Positions 33,595-41,464 of a stretch of DNA of 64,000 nucleotides are shown piece after piece. The stretch's first letter is position 1, and each line of letters opens with the position of its first letter. The position numbers and the translations under genes are program-made. The stretch is from CAXTKD01 sp964244885 (GTDB taxonomy: Bacteria > Pseudomonadota > Alphaproteobacteria > Sphingomonadales > Sphingomonadaceae), in contig CAXTKD010000004.1 of the NCBI GenBank assembly GCA_964244885.1, forward strand, positions 142,553-206,552. The letters are read 5' to 3'. Under the pieces are notes generated by a model, which had not been told where the DNA came from, searched no databases, and saw only the letters and a program-made list of their open reading frames with translations.

Positions 33595-34392
33595 ATGTCG
33601 AGCCTGGACCATATCCATGTCGCCCGCTGGGGTCATTCGGGGCGTGAGGTCGTGCTCGTCCACGGAAGCGCGCAGGGCAGCATGGTCGGCGGAGCCCATC
33701 ATTTCGCAGCCCAGCAAGCGCTGGCGGCCGAGGGCTGGCAGCTGATCGTTCCCGATCGGCCGGGCCACGGCCGCAGCCCCGCCCCCGGCCGTCCTGACGA
33801 TGCCGAAGCCGATGGCGCCTGGGTCGCGGATCTGCTCGGCGACGGCGCGCATCTCGTCGGCCATTCGTTCGGCGGCTGTGTCGCGCTCGCCGCCGCCGCG
33901 AGGCGGCTGGAGGCGGTGCGCTCGCTCACCTTGATCGAACCGGGCATGCAAAAGCTCGCGATCGACGATCCGCGCGTAAGGCGCTTCGTGCTAAAGCTGG
34001 TCGCGACGATGATCTTCTCCTTTTCGGCCGAGCGCCGCGCTAAGCGCTTCGCCAAGCTGGTGGGCATTCCCGGCGAGATCCGCGGCGGGGCGAGCCAGGA
34101 GGAAATGAAGGCGATGGGCCGTGGCATCGCGAAGCTGAAGGTGCCCGACGCGGCGACGCTTCGCCGCGAGCTGGATGCGATAAGGCAGGCCGGCATCCCG
34201 CTGCTGGTGGTGACCGGCGGATGGAGCCCCGCCTTCGACGCGGTCGGTGCGCGGGCGGCCTCGGTTGGCGGCGGTCGACACGAGATTGTCGCGTCGCCCA
34301 ATCATTTCCCCAACCTCATGCCCGCGTTTAATCCGCTGCTGGCCGCATTCATGAGCGAAGCGGACGCGCGCCCAGGGGCGTCACGTGGTTGA
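33595..34392 (+). CDS. Alpha/beta hydrolase
   Basis: 265 residues. Oxyanion region VLVHGSAQGSM, nucleophile elbow HLVGHSFGGCVAL (Gly-His-Ser-Phe-Gly), and a late His in ASPNHFPNLMP. Starts 7 bp after the MFS stop and is followed by the carboxylesterase after 39 bp. It could be a meta-cleavage-product hydrolase or an esterase acting on the imported compound. No lid features that would settle the substrate are recognised. Confidence 0.82.
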   Translation: MSSLDHIHVARWGHSGREVVLVHGSAQGSMVGGAHHFAAQQALAAEGWQLIVPDRPGHGRSPAPGRPDDAEADGAWVADLLGDGAHLVGHSFGGCVALAAAARRLEAVRSLTLIEPGMQKLAIDDPRVRRFVLKLVATMIFSFSAERRAKRFAKLVGIPGEIRGGASQEEMKAMGRGIAKLKVPDAATLRRELDAIRQAGIPLLVVTGGWSPAFDAVGARAASVGGGRHEIVASPNHFPNLMPAFNPLLAAFMSEADARPGASRG

Positions 34393-34431
34393 CGTCGCGT
34401 CATCGGGCCGTCTTCAAACCAGAGGTCGATC

Positions 34432-36015
34432 ATGAGATGTCTCATCCCGCCGCTTGCCGCCGTGCTGCTGACCATGGGGGTAGCCGCGATGGCGAGGCCG
34501 GTCGATGTCATCACCCGATCGGGCGCAGTCCGTGGTGCCGCGTCGGATGGCGGCGTCCTCGCATTCAAAGCGATCCCCTATGCCGCGCCGCCGGTGGGGC
34601 CGCTGCGCTGGCGCTCGCCTCAGCCGGCGGCGACGTGGACCGGCGTGCGTGATGCGACGCGGTTCGGAGCGGCCTGCCTGGCTTCGCCGCTGCCCTTCCC
34701 TGCGCCGGCCACGCCGCAGAGCGAGGACTGCCTCTCCCTCAATGTTTGGACATCCGCAGGCGCCAAGGCCAAGCGCCCGGTGATGGTCTGGATCCATGGC
34801 GGCGGCTTCGAGTTTGGCTCGTCCGCGCAGCCCGGCTATGACGGCACTAAGCTGGCGCAGCACGGCGTGATTGTCGTCAGTCTGAATTACCGGCTCGGCG
34901 TGCTCGGCTTCATGGCGCATCCAGCGCTGGACCGCGAGGGAGCGCCCTCGGGCAATTTCGGGCTGCAGGATCAGATTGCCGCGCTGCGCTGGGTGCGCGT
35001 CAATATCGCCGCGTTCGGCGGCGATCCGGCGAACGTCACGATCTTCGGCGAATCCGCCGGGGCGCACGCAGTTGGCATCCTGATGGCTTCGCCGCGGGCC
35101 AAGGGCCTGTTCGCCAAGGCGATCGCCGAGAGCGGCGCCTTCTGGGACAGCGAGCATGGATCGCTTGCGACGCATACCGAGGCGCTCGCTCGAGGCATCG
35201 CTTTCCAAAAGCAAATGGGTGCGACCGGCTTGGCCGCTCTGCGGGCCATGCCCGCAGAGCGGCTCAACGCGGCCGGGCGCTGGGACTTCAGTCTGGATCC
35301 CGGCACGACAGCCTTCTCGCCGAGCGTGGACGGTTATGTGCTGCGCGAAGCACCTGCGGCAGCGATCGCGCGGGGTGCCGCCGCGGAGGTGCCGCTCCTT
35401 GCCGGGTGGAATGCCGAGGAGCAGACGCCGCTGTTCCTGTCACGTGCGCTGCCGCACGACACGCCCCAAGCATTCCAGTCAGCCGCTGCCAAGGTGTTCG
35501 GCGCGGACCGGATGGCGCAGGCCCGTATCGTTTATCCCCCCGCCAATCCGGCATCGGCCGCCGGCACGCTGGTCGGCGACCTCATCATCTCGCAGCAGAC
35601 CTGGGAGTTGCTCGCGCTCCAGCAGAAGGTTCGGCGCACCGGCGTCTACGCCTACCAATTCTCATTCACCTCACCTTATTCGCCGATCGCAAACCATACA
35701 GCCGAAGTGAAGTACGTGTTCGGCAATCTCGGCTCGCCGATGCTCGGGCGCGGCGCTGGCGAGCCGGGCGACCGCGATCGCGCCATTTCCGAACTAATGA
35801 TGACTTACTGGACCAACTTCGCGACTAATGGCGACCCCAACCGTTCAGGCCTCCCGACCTGGCCGGCCTATACCGGGCCGGGTTCGCAAGCCCTCGCCAT
35901 CACCCCCGATGGCGCTATGGCCGCCGCCGAAGCGGGAACTCCCCGCTTTGAGTTTCTTCGATCGTTTCGCAAGAATGGTCGACTGCCTGAGCGGTGGCGG
36001 ACTTTGGTGCCCTGA
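34432..36015 (+). CDS. Type-B carboxylesterase, exported
   Basis: 527 residues. Signal peptide MRCLIPPLAAVLLTMGVAAMA. Family motifs: EDCLSLNVW, WIHGGGFEFGS (oxyanion hole), nucleophile FGESAGAHAVGILM (GESAG), and catalytic His in ANHTAEVKYVFGN. These enzymes cleave carboxylic esters, here probably in the periplasm. Last gene of the receptor 3 train; it suggests that the island's substrate is an ester. A 354-bp gene-free gap follows. Confidence 0.9.
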   Translation: MRCLIPPLAAVLLTMGVAAMARPVDVITRSGAVRGAASDGGVLAFKAIPYAAPPVGPLRWRSPQPAATWTGVRDATRFGAACLASPLPFPAPATPQSEDCLSLNVWTSAGAKAKRPVMVWIHGGGFEFGSSAQPGYDGTKLAQHGVIVVSLNYRLGVLGFMAHPALDREGAPSGNFGLQDQIAALRWVRVNIAAFGGDPANVTIFGESAGAHAVGILMASPRAKGLFAKAIAESGAFWDSEHGSLATHTEALARGIAFQKQMGATGLAALRAMPAERLNAAGRWDFSLDPGTTAFSPSVDGYVLREAPAAAIARGAAAEVPLLAGWNAEEQTPLFLSRALPHDTPQAFQSAAAKVFGADRMAQARIVYPPANPASAAGTLVGDLIISQQTWELLALQQKVRRTGVYAYQFSFTSPYSPIANHTAEVKYVFGNLGSPMLGRGAGEPGDRDRAISELMMTYWTNFATNGDPNRSGLPTWPAYTGPGSQALAITPDGAMAAAEAGTPRFEFLRSFRKNGRLPERWRTLVP

Positions 36016-36369
36016 CTGCGCCCCTTTCTGTGGTCATTCGGCCGGCAGTCTAGGGTCCCGAAAGCGGGCTTTCAGGGGCGGCGATCCCAATACCCGCCGT
36101 TCACAAAGTTTAGCACCGGCGGTCTTCTGAACCGCCGCCGTTGGGGACTCAGCGGGCCGGCCGGTACCGTAAGCTGAAGTTCAACGGGCGATGATAGCGA
36201 CTGCTTTTGGTGGCAATGAGGCGGTCGGTGTTTGGCATATCTGCTGCCTGTCGGCCGGGCAGCCTCCGGTCCGGAAACGGCGGATCACCGGATGACGGAT
36301 TAAGCCCGGCTAGAGCTAAATCGCTTGCTCATTAGAAACTACCCGACCATCGAAGGTGCCAGGGGAATC
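36016..36369. other. Gap between carboxylesterase and POT transporter
   Basis: No gene seen. The stretch separates the catabolic island from the transporter-nitrate region. It contains GC-rich partial dyads (for example CCGCCG ... CGGCGG around 36105-36140) but no convincing terminator or promoter. Confidence 0.4.
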
Positions 36370-37743
36370 ATGGCGACCATTGCGAACGTAGCGGCGCGTC
36401 CCGAGGATGGTTTCTTCGGACACCCTAAGGCGCTTGCCTATCTGGCCTTCACCGAGGCCTGGGAGCGCTTCAGCTACTACGGCATGACCGCGCTGGTCGT
36501 GCTCTACATGACCCAGCAACTCTTGCTGCCGGGCCATGCCGAGAATGTCCTTGGCCTAGGAGGCTTCAAGTCGGCGCTGGAGGGCGTCTTCGGCCCGCTA
36601 TCGACCCAGGCCTTCGCCTCGCAGGTCTTCGGCCTCTACACGGGCTTTGCCTATTTCACGCCGATCATCGGCGGCTGGGTCGCCGACCGCTGGTTCGGGA
36701 CGCGGCGCACGGTCGTCGTCGGCGCGCTGCTGATGAGCGCCGGCCATCTGGCGATGGCATTCGACGCCAGCTTCCTCGCCGCCATGCTGCTCCTCATCAT
36801 CGGAACCGGCTGCCTGAAGGGCAACATCTCGGCGCAGGTCGGGCGCCTTTACGCGGCCGACGACGAAGCGATGCGCACACGCGGCTACACGACCTTCAGC
36901 ATGGGCATCAATGTCGGCGCGGTCGCCGGCCCGTTGGTGTGTGGGCTGCTGGCGCAACTCTATGGTTGGCACACAGGGTTCGCTGCTGCGGGCGTCCTGA
37001 TGCTCGCCGCGCTTGTCACCTATCTCGCCGGCCAGAAATATCTGCCGCCCGATCGCCCCATCGGCCGTCGTAGGACAACTGTCGCCGTCCCGCTGTCGCC
37101 AGCGGAACGGCGCACGATCTTGTTGCTGATCGCGATCATGGCGATCACCATCTTCCACTCGGTTTCCTTCTACCAATTCTACAATGTCGGCATCGTCTGG
37201 GTGGAGACGCGAGTGGCTCTGGCGACGCCGCTGGGAGCGGTTCCGGCGGCATGGTTCAACTCGATCGACTCGCTGGTATCGATCCTCGCAGCTCCCGCGT
37301 TGATAGGCCTGTGGCGTTGGCAGGAGGCGCGCGCCGCCGAGCCCGGCGACGTCGCCAAGATCGGCTATGGTGCCGCGATCGCGACCGCTGCCGCCTTGCT
37401 GCTCGGCCTGGCTGAGATGTTGGCCGGCCACGGCAAGGTCCCGATCTGGCTTCCGTTGCTCGCCTTTGCGATACAAGGGGTGGGCTTCCTTTATTATTGG
37501 CCGACCCTGCTGACCCTCGTCTCCCAGGGCGCCCCTGCCAAAGTGAACGCGACTCTGATGGGCACGGTGTTTCTCACGATGTTCGCGACCGGGCTGCTGG
37601 TCGGCTGGATCGGCACCTTCTATGAGGCGCTCGGACCGGCGCGCTTCTGGCTTCTGCAGGCGGCCATTTCCGCGACGGGCATCGCGCTCGTCCTTGCGGT
37701 GGGCCCCTCGCTTAGTCGTGCGCTCGAACCTCAGCCGGCATAA
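36370..37743 (+). CDS. POT/PTR2 family proton-dependent oligopeptide transporter
   Basis: 457 residues, about 14 hydrophobic segments. The ERFSYYGMTALVVLYMTQ segment is the family hallmark (ExxERFxYYG), followed by GGWVADRWFGTRR. The ATG at 36370 is preceded by AGGGGA; an in-frame ATG at 36325 would add 15 residues. It imports di- or tripeptides or related compounds with protons. It runs opposite to the nitrate operon, and the cobA frame reads into it from the other strand without a stop. Confidence 0.92.
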   Translation: MATIANVAARPEDGFFGHPKALAYLAFTEAWERFSYYGMTALVVLYMTQQLLLPGHAENVLGLGGFKSALEGVFGPLSTQAFASQVFGLYTGFAYFTPIIGGWVADRWFGTRRTVVVGALLMSAGHLAMAFDASFLAAMLLLIIGTGCLKGNISAQVGRLYAADDEAMRTRGYTTFSMGINVGAVAGPLVCGLLAQLYGWHTGFAAAGVLMLAALVTYLAGQKYLPPDRPIGRRRTTVAVPLSPAERRTILLLIAIMAITIFHSVSFYQFYNVGIVWVETRVALATPLGAVPAAWFNSIDSLVSILAAPALIGLWRWQEARAAEPGDVAKIGYGAAIATAAALLLGLAEMLAGHGKVPIWLPLLAFAIQGVGFLYYWPTLLTLVSQGAPAKVNATLMGTVFLTMFATGLLVGWIGTFYEALGPARFWLLQAAISATGIALVLAVGPSLSRALEPQPA

Positions 37744-38538
37744 CCTCGACCTGAGGATGATGGCGCGATGAGCATCTGCCTCCAAGCGGATCTTCGATTG
37801 CGGTCCGCCATAACCGACCGCGTCGCCGATCAGGATGAGCGTCGGGAGATCGGATGCCATCGCGCCCGTCGCCAGCGCGAGAAGGTCCAGCCGCGTGTGG
37901 AGCAGTTTCTCGTCGGGCAGGCTGACGTTGCAGGCGATCAGCACCGGGGTGGATGCCGGTAGCCCGGCGCCGATCAGCGAACGGCTGATCTCGCCGGCCG
38001 CCTCGCGCCCCATGTAGAACGCCAGCGTCGACTGGCTGTCGGCAAGCGAGCGCCAGTCGAGGTCTAGCGCCGCGCCGCGCCGGCTGTGCGCCGTGACGAA
38101 CTGGACACACCGCGCGATGCCGCGCAGCGACAGCGACAGCCGGGCCGACGCCGCCGCCGCGCTCGCGGTCGTGACGCCCGGACAGACGTGGACGGGAATG
38201 CCCGCCGCACGCAGCGCATCCATCTCCTCGGTCGAGCGGCCGAACATCGATGGGTCGCCACCCTTCAGCCGAACGACGCGGCGGCCGGCGCGCGCCGATT
38301 CGACCAGCCAGGTGTCGATCGTGCCCTGATCCTTCGAATGGCGGCCCGATCGCTTGCCGACACTGACCCGCTCGATGCCGGCGGGGATCAGATCGAGCAC
38401 GCCGGGGCCGACGAGCGCGTCATGGAAGATCACGTCGGCGGCGGCGATCAGGCGTTCGGCCTTGCGCGTGAGCAGATCGGGGTCGCCAGGGCCGGCGCCT
38501 ACCAGCCAGACGGTGCCGGGCAAGAAGTCATGCGGCAT
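37744..38538 (-). CDS. cobA: Uroporphyrinogen-III C-methyltransferase (sirohaem branch), stop codon not found
   Basis: Methylates uroporphyrinogen III with two SAM to precorrin-2, the first step to the sirohaem of NirB. Motifs: VWLVGAGPGDPDLLT, VVRLKGGDPSMFGR, GVTTASAAAASA, LAFYMGR and LPTLILIGDAVGYGG, complete over about 250 residues. ATG 38538 overlaps the end of nasA by 11 bp; an ATG at 38559 is also in frame. The usual stop is absent: the frame stays open through the antisense of the POT gene to 36598, adding about 380 residues with no family resemblance. The end given here is where the conserved domain stops and the POT gene begins. The stop may have been lost by a small deletion. Confidence 0.8.
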
Positions 38539-41125
38539 GAGAGGAACCTTCCATGACAAGAATCTTGGCGAGCGCGGGGCGACATGATCCGCAATTGGTG
38601 CCGGCCTTCAGCGCCGTGCCAATCGCGGCGACGTCGGCCAGCCGCTGTTCGGCGATGGCGGCGAGGATGGTCTTGAGTCCGACATCGAAGCAGGCGCAGA
38701 CGATCGCACCGCGGTCTACCTGCACACCCGGCGCACAGCCCGCGAGCAACGTTGGAGCGGCGACAGCCCCTGACAGCTGCGCCACGAGCCAGTCGCGCGA
38801 CGGAAGCGCGCCGTCGCGGGTTACGAACAACGCGGCTGCGAGCCGCCCGTCGTCGAGGATCGCGATCCGCCGCGATCCGCGTGCCGCATCGACTGCTTCG
38901 AGCCGCTGACCTTTGGGTAGCAAGGCGTCGAGCGCGGTAGTGTCGCCATCCCCTGCCAGGTCCCACGCCGTACCGCACGGCACGGCAACCCGTGTCGCCC
39001 ACAGGCAATCGGGCCTTGTCGCCAGTTCGCCGCGAAGGACGACGAACCCGCGCCAAGCGGCCGTGACCGCCGTGATCCGCGCCGGCGTAGACTTGAAGCC
39101 TGGCTGGCCGGAGATCGGATCGGCGAGTGGTCGGGGCAGCAGGCCGGTGCGCCCGCCGGTCGCGGTGCGATCGGTCCAGTGGATCGGCACGAACAGCTCG
39201 CCCAAGCGCTGGGTCGCTACGACGGCCGCGCGGTAGAAGCTGTCACCCTGGGGGGTCGCCACGCGGGCAAGGCCCCCGTCATCAATGCCAAGCCGCACCG
39301 CGTCGTCGGGATGGATCTCGACCGACGGCTCCTCGCGGTGCCGCGCCAGTTTGGGGCTGAGGCCCGTGCGCGTCATCGTGTGCCAATGGTCGCGATAGCG
39401 CCCGGTGTTGAGCGTCATCGGCCAGCTCGCGAGCGGCGCCGCGACTGGCTTCTGAACCACTGGCACCAGCCGCGCCCGTCCGTCCGGCGTCGGGAAGCGC
39501 CCATCGGCGAACGGCATACCTCCCCAGCGGAACGGGTCCATCGCGTCGTAAGCGGCGTTGCCGATCGCGGCATGACCGGGTAGCGCGAACAGCCGCGCGC
39601 CGCGATTCTCATAGGTCGACAGCCGACAATGCTCGCGCCAGACGTCAGCGGCGCGATCGTAGGAGAAGGCGGTCTTCCATCCCATCCGCCGCGCTACCTG
39701 CGCGACGATCCACCAATCCGGCTGTGCCTCCCCGGGCAAAGGCAGGAAGGCGCGCTGGCGGCTGACGGTGCGGTCCGAATTGGTGACGGTGCCGTCCTTC
39801 TCGCCCCAGGCGGCGGCGGGCAGCCGGACGTGCGCATAGGCGCTGGTGTCGGTGTCGGCGACGACGTCGGAGACGACGACGAATGGGCACCGGGCGAGCG
39901 CCTCGCGGACGCGGCCGGCATCGGGCATCGACACGGCGGGGTTGGTCGCCATCACCCAAAGGGCCTTGATCCGGCCGTCTCCGAGCGAGCGGAACAGGTC
40001 GACCGCCTTCAGCCCCGGCTTGACCGCCATGTTGGGCGCCGCCCAGAAGCGCCCGACCCGCGCGACGTTCTCAGGCGTGAAGTCCATGTGCGCGGCGAGC
40101 GTCGAGGCGAGCCCGCCGACCTCGCGCCCACCCATCGCATTGGGCTGCCCGGTGATCGAGAAGGGCGCCGCGCCGGGCTTGCCGATCCTGCCGGTCGCGA
40201 GGTGCAGGTTGGTGATCGCGTTAACCTGGTCGGTGCCCGACAGCGACTGGTTCACGCCTTGGCTAAACATCGTAACGGTGCGCGGGGTGGCTGCGAACAG
40301 CTCGAAGAAGCGCCTGAGGTCTGATGGCGGCACATCGCAGATGCGCGCCACCGACCACAGGTCGCTTCCCTCCCCGAGCGTGTCCCAGAAATTCTCCGGC
40401 GTCGCGACGTGCGCGGCGAGATAGGCGTCATCGAGCAGACCCTGCGCACGGCACCATGCGAGAAGGCCGTTCATCAGCGCGACATCGCTGCCAGGGCGGA
40501 TCGCAAGATGCAGGTCTGCCTCGTCCGCGGTCTCGGTGCGGCGCGGGTCGATGACTACCAGCTTGGTGCCACGGCGTTCCCGCGCAGCCATGATCCGTTG
40601 ATAGACGACCGGGTGGCACCAAGTGGTGTTCGATCCGACCAGCACGATCAGATCCGCGGCGTCGAGGTCGTCATAGCTGGCGGGAACAATGTCTTCGCCG
40701 AACGCACGCATATGGCCGGCAACTGCGCTCGACATGCACAGCCGCGAATTGGTGTCGATGTTGGCCGAGCCGATGAAGCCTTTCATCAGCTTGTTGGCGA
40801 CATAATAGTCTTCCGTCAGCAACTGGCCCGAGACGTAGAAGGCAACGCTGTTCGGCCCGTGCTGCGCGATCGTGTCGCGGAAGCGTTTGGCGACGAGGTC
40901 GAGCGCCTTGTCCCACGTGGCGCGCTTGCGGCCGATCATCGGATGCAGCAGGCGGCCCTCGAGACCGACCGTTTCACCGAGATGCGTGCCTTTGGAGCAG
41001 AGCCGCCCCGCATTCGCGGGATGATCGGGATCACCCGCGATCTGAACTGAGCGCCCACCGGCCGGCGTCGCAACGATGCCGCAGCCGACGCCACAATAGG
41101 CGCAGGTGGTGCGCACCGGCGTCAT
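38528..41125 (-). CDS. nasA: Assimilatory nitrate reductase, catalytic subunit
   Basis: 865 residues, cytoplasmic molybdopterin enzyme reducing nitrate to nitrite. N-terminal 4Fe-4S site TCAYCGVGCGIV...RLCSKG; molybdopterin domains with MCMSSAVAGH-like and GSNTTWCHPV segments; dinucleotide-binding domain from about 590. The C-terminal region ends with a BFD-type 2Fe-2S motif, CACFDVG ... NCGSCRPAL. The start is one base after the nirD stop and the end overlaps cobA. Part of the nitrate operon read leftwards. Confidence 0.96.
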   Translation of the reverse strand: MTPVRTTCAYCGVGCGIVATPAGGRSVQIAGDPDHPANAGRLCSKGTHLGETVGLEGRLLHPMIGRKRATWDKALDLVAKRFRDTIAQHGPNSVAFYVSGQLLTEDYYVANKLMKGFIGSANIDTNSRLCMSSAVAGHMRAFGEDIVPASYDDLDAADLIVLVGSNTTWCHPVVYQRIMAARERRGTKLVVIDPRRTETADEADLHLAIRPGSDVALMNGLLAWCRAQGLLDDAYLAAHVATPENFWDTLGEGSDLWSVARICDVPPSDLRRFFELFAATPRTVTMFSQGVNQSLSGTDQVNAITNLHLATGRIGKPGAAPFSITGQPNAMGGREVGGLASTLAAHMDFTPENVARVGRFWAAPNMAVKPGLKAVDLFRSLGDGRIKALWVMATNPAVSMPDAGRVREALARCPFVVVSDVVADTDTSAYAHVRLPAAAWGEKDGTVTNSDRTVSRQRAFLPLPGEAQPDWWIVAQVARRMGWKTAFSYDRAADVWREHCRLSTYENRGARLFALPGHAAIGNAAYDAMDPFRWGGMPFADGRFPTPDGRARLVPVVQKPVAAPLASWPMTLNTGRYRDHWHTMTRTGLSPKLARHREEPSVEIHPDDAVRLGIDDGGLARVATPQGDSFYRAAVVATQRLGELFVPIHWTDRTATGGRTGLLPRPLADPISGQPGFKSTPARITAVTAAWRGFVVLRGELATRPDCLWATRVAVPCGTAWDLAGDGDTTALDALLPKGQRLEAVDAARGSRRIAILDDGRLAAALFVTRDGALPSRDWLVAQLSGAVAAPTLLAGCAPGVQVDRGAIVCACFDVGLKTILAAIAEQRLADVAAIGTALKAGTNCGSCRPALAKILVMEGSSHAA

Positions 41126-41464
41126 CTAGGCCGCTGCCGCCATCGTCGATGCGCGGCAGAGCAGGACGCGGCCGCCGCTGACCTTCACCGGAATCACTGG
41201 TGTGCAGCCCCTGTCCTCGCCCAGCGCTTCACCGGTCGCGAGCGCGATGCGCCAGTTGTGCAGCGGGCAGGCCACCGCGCCGCCGTGGATGATGCCCTGC
41301 GACAGGCGCCCGCCCTTGTGCGGGCAGCGATCGGCCAGCGCGAAGACCTTGCCGTCGCCGGTGCGGAACACCGCGATGTCTTCGCCACCCGTGACCTGCA
41401 CGGTACGGCTGCCACGCACGGGAATCTCATCGACCCAGCCGATGTCGAGCCAGTCGCCGATCAT
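41126..41464 (-). CDS. nirD: Nitrite reductase small subunit (Rieske-type)
   Basis: 112 residues with the Rieske-like motifs CPHKGGRLSQG and CPLHNWRI, both Cys-His pairs present. Small subunit of NAD(P)H nitrite reductase. Start codon overlaps the nirB stop (ATGA); stop lies directly before the nasA ATG, so the three genes are translationally linked. Confidence 0.95.
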   Translation of the reverse strand: MIGDWLDIGWVDEIPVRGSRTVQVTGGEDIAVFRTGDGKVFALADRCPHKGGRLSQGIIHGGAVACPLHNWRIALATGEALGEDRGCTPVIPVKVSGGRVLLCRASTMAAAA

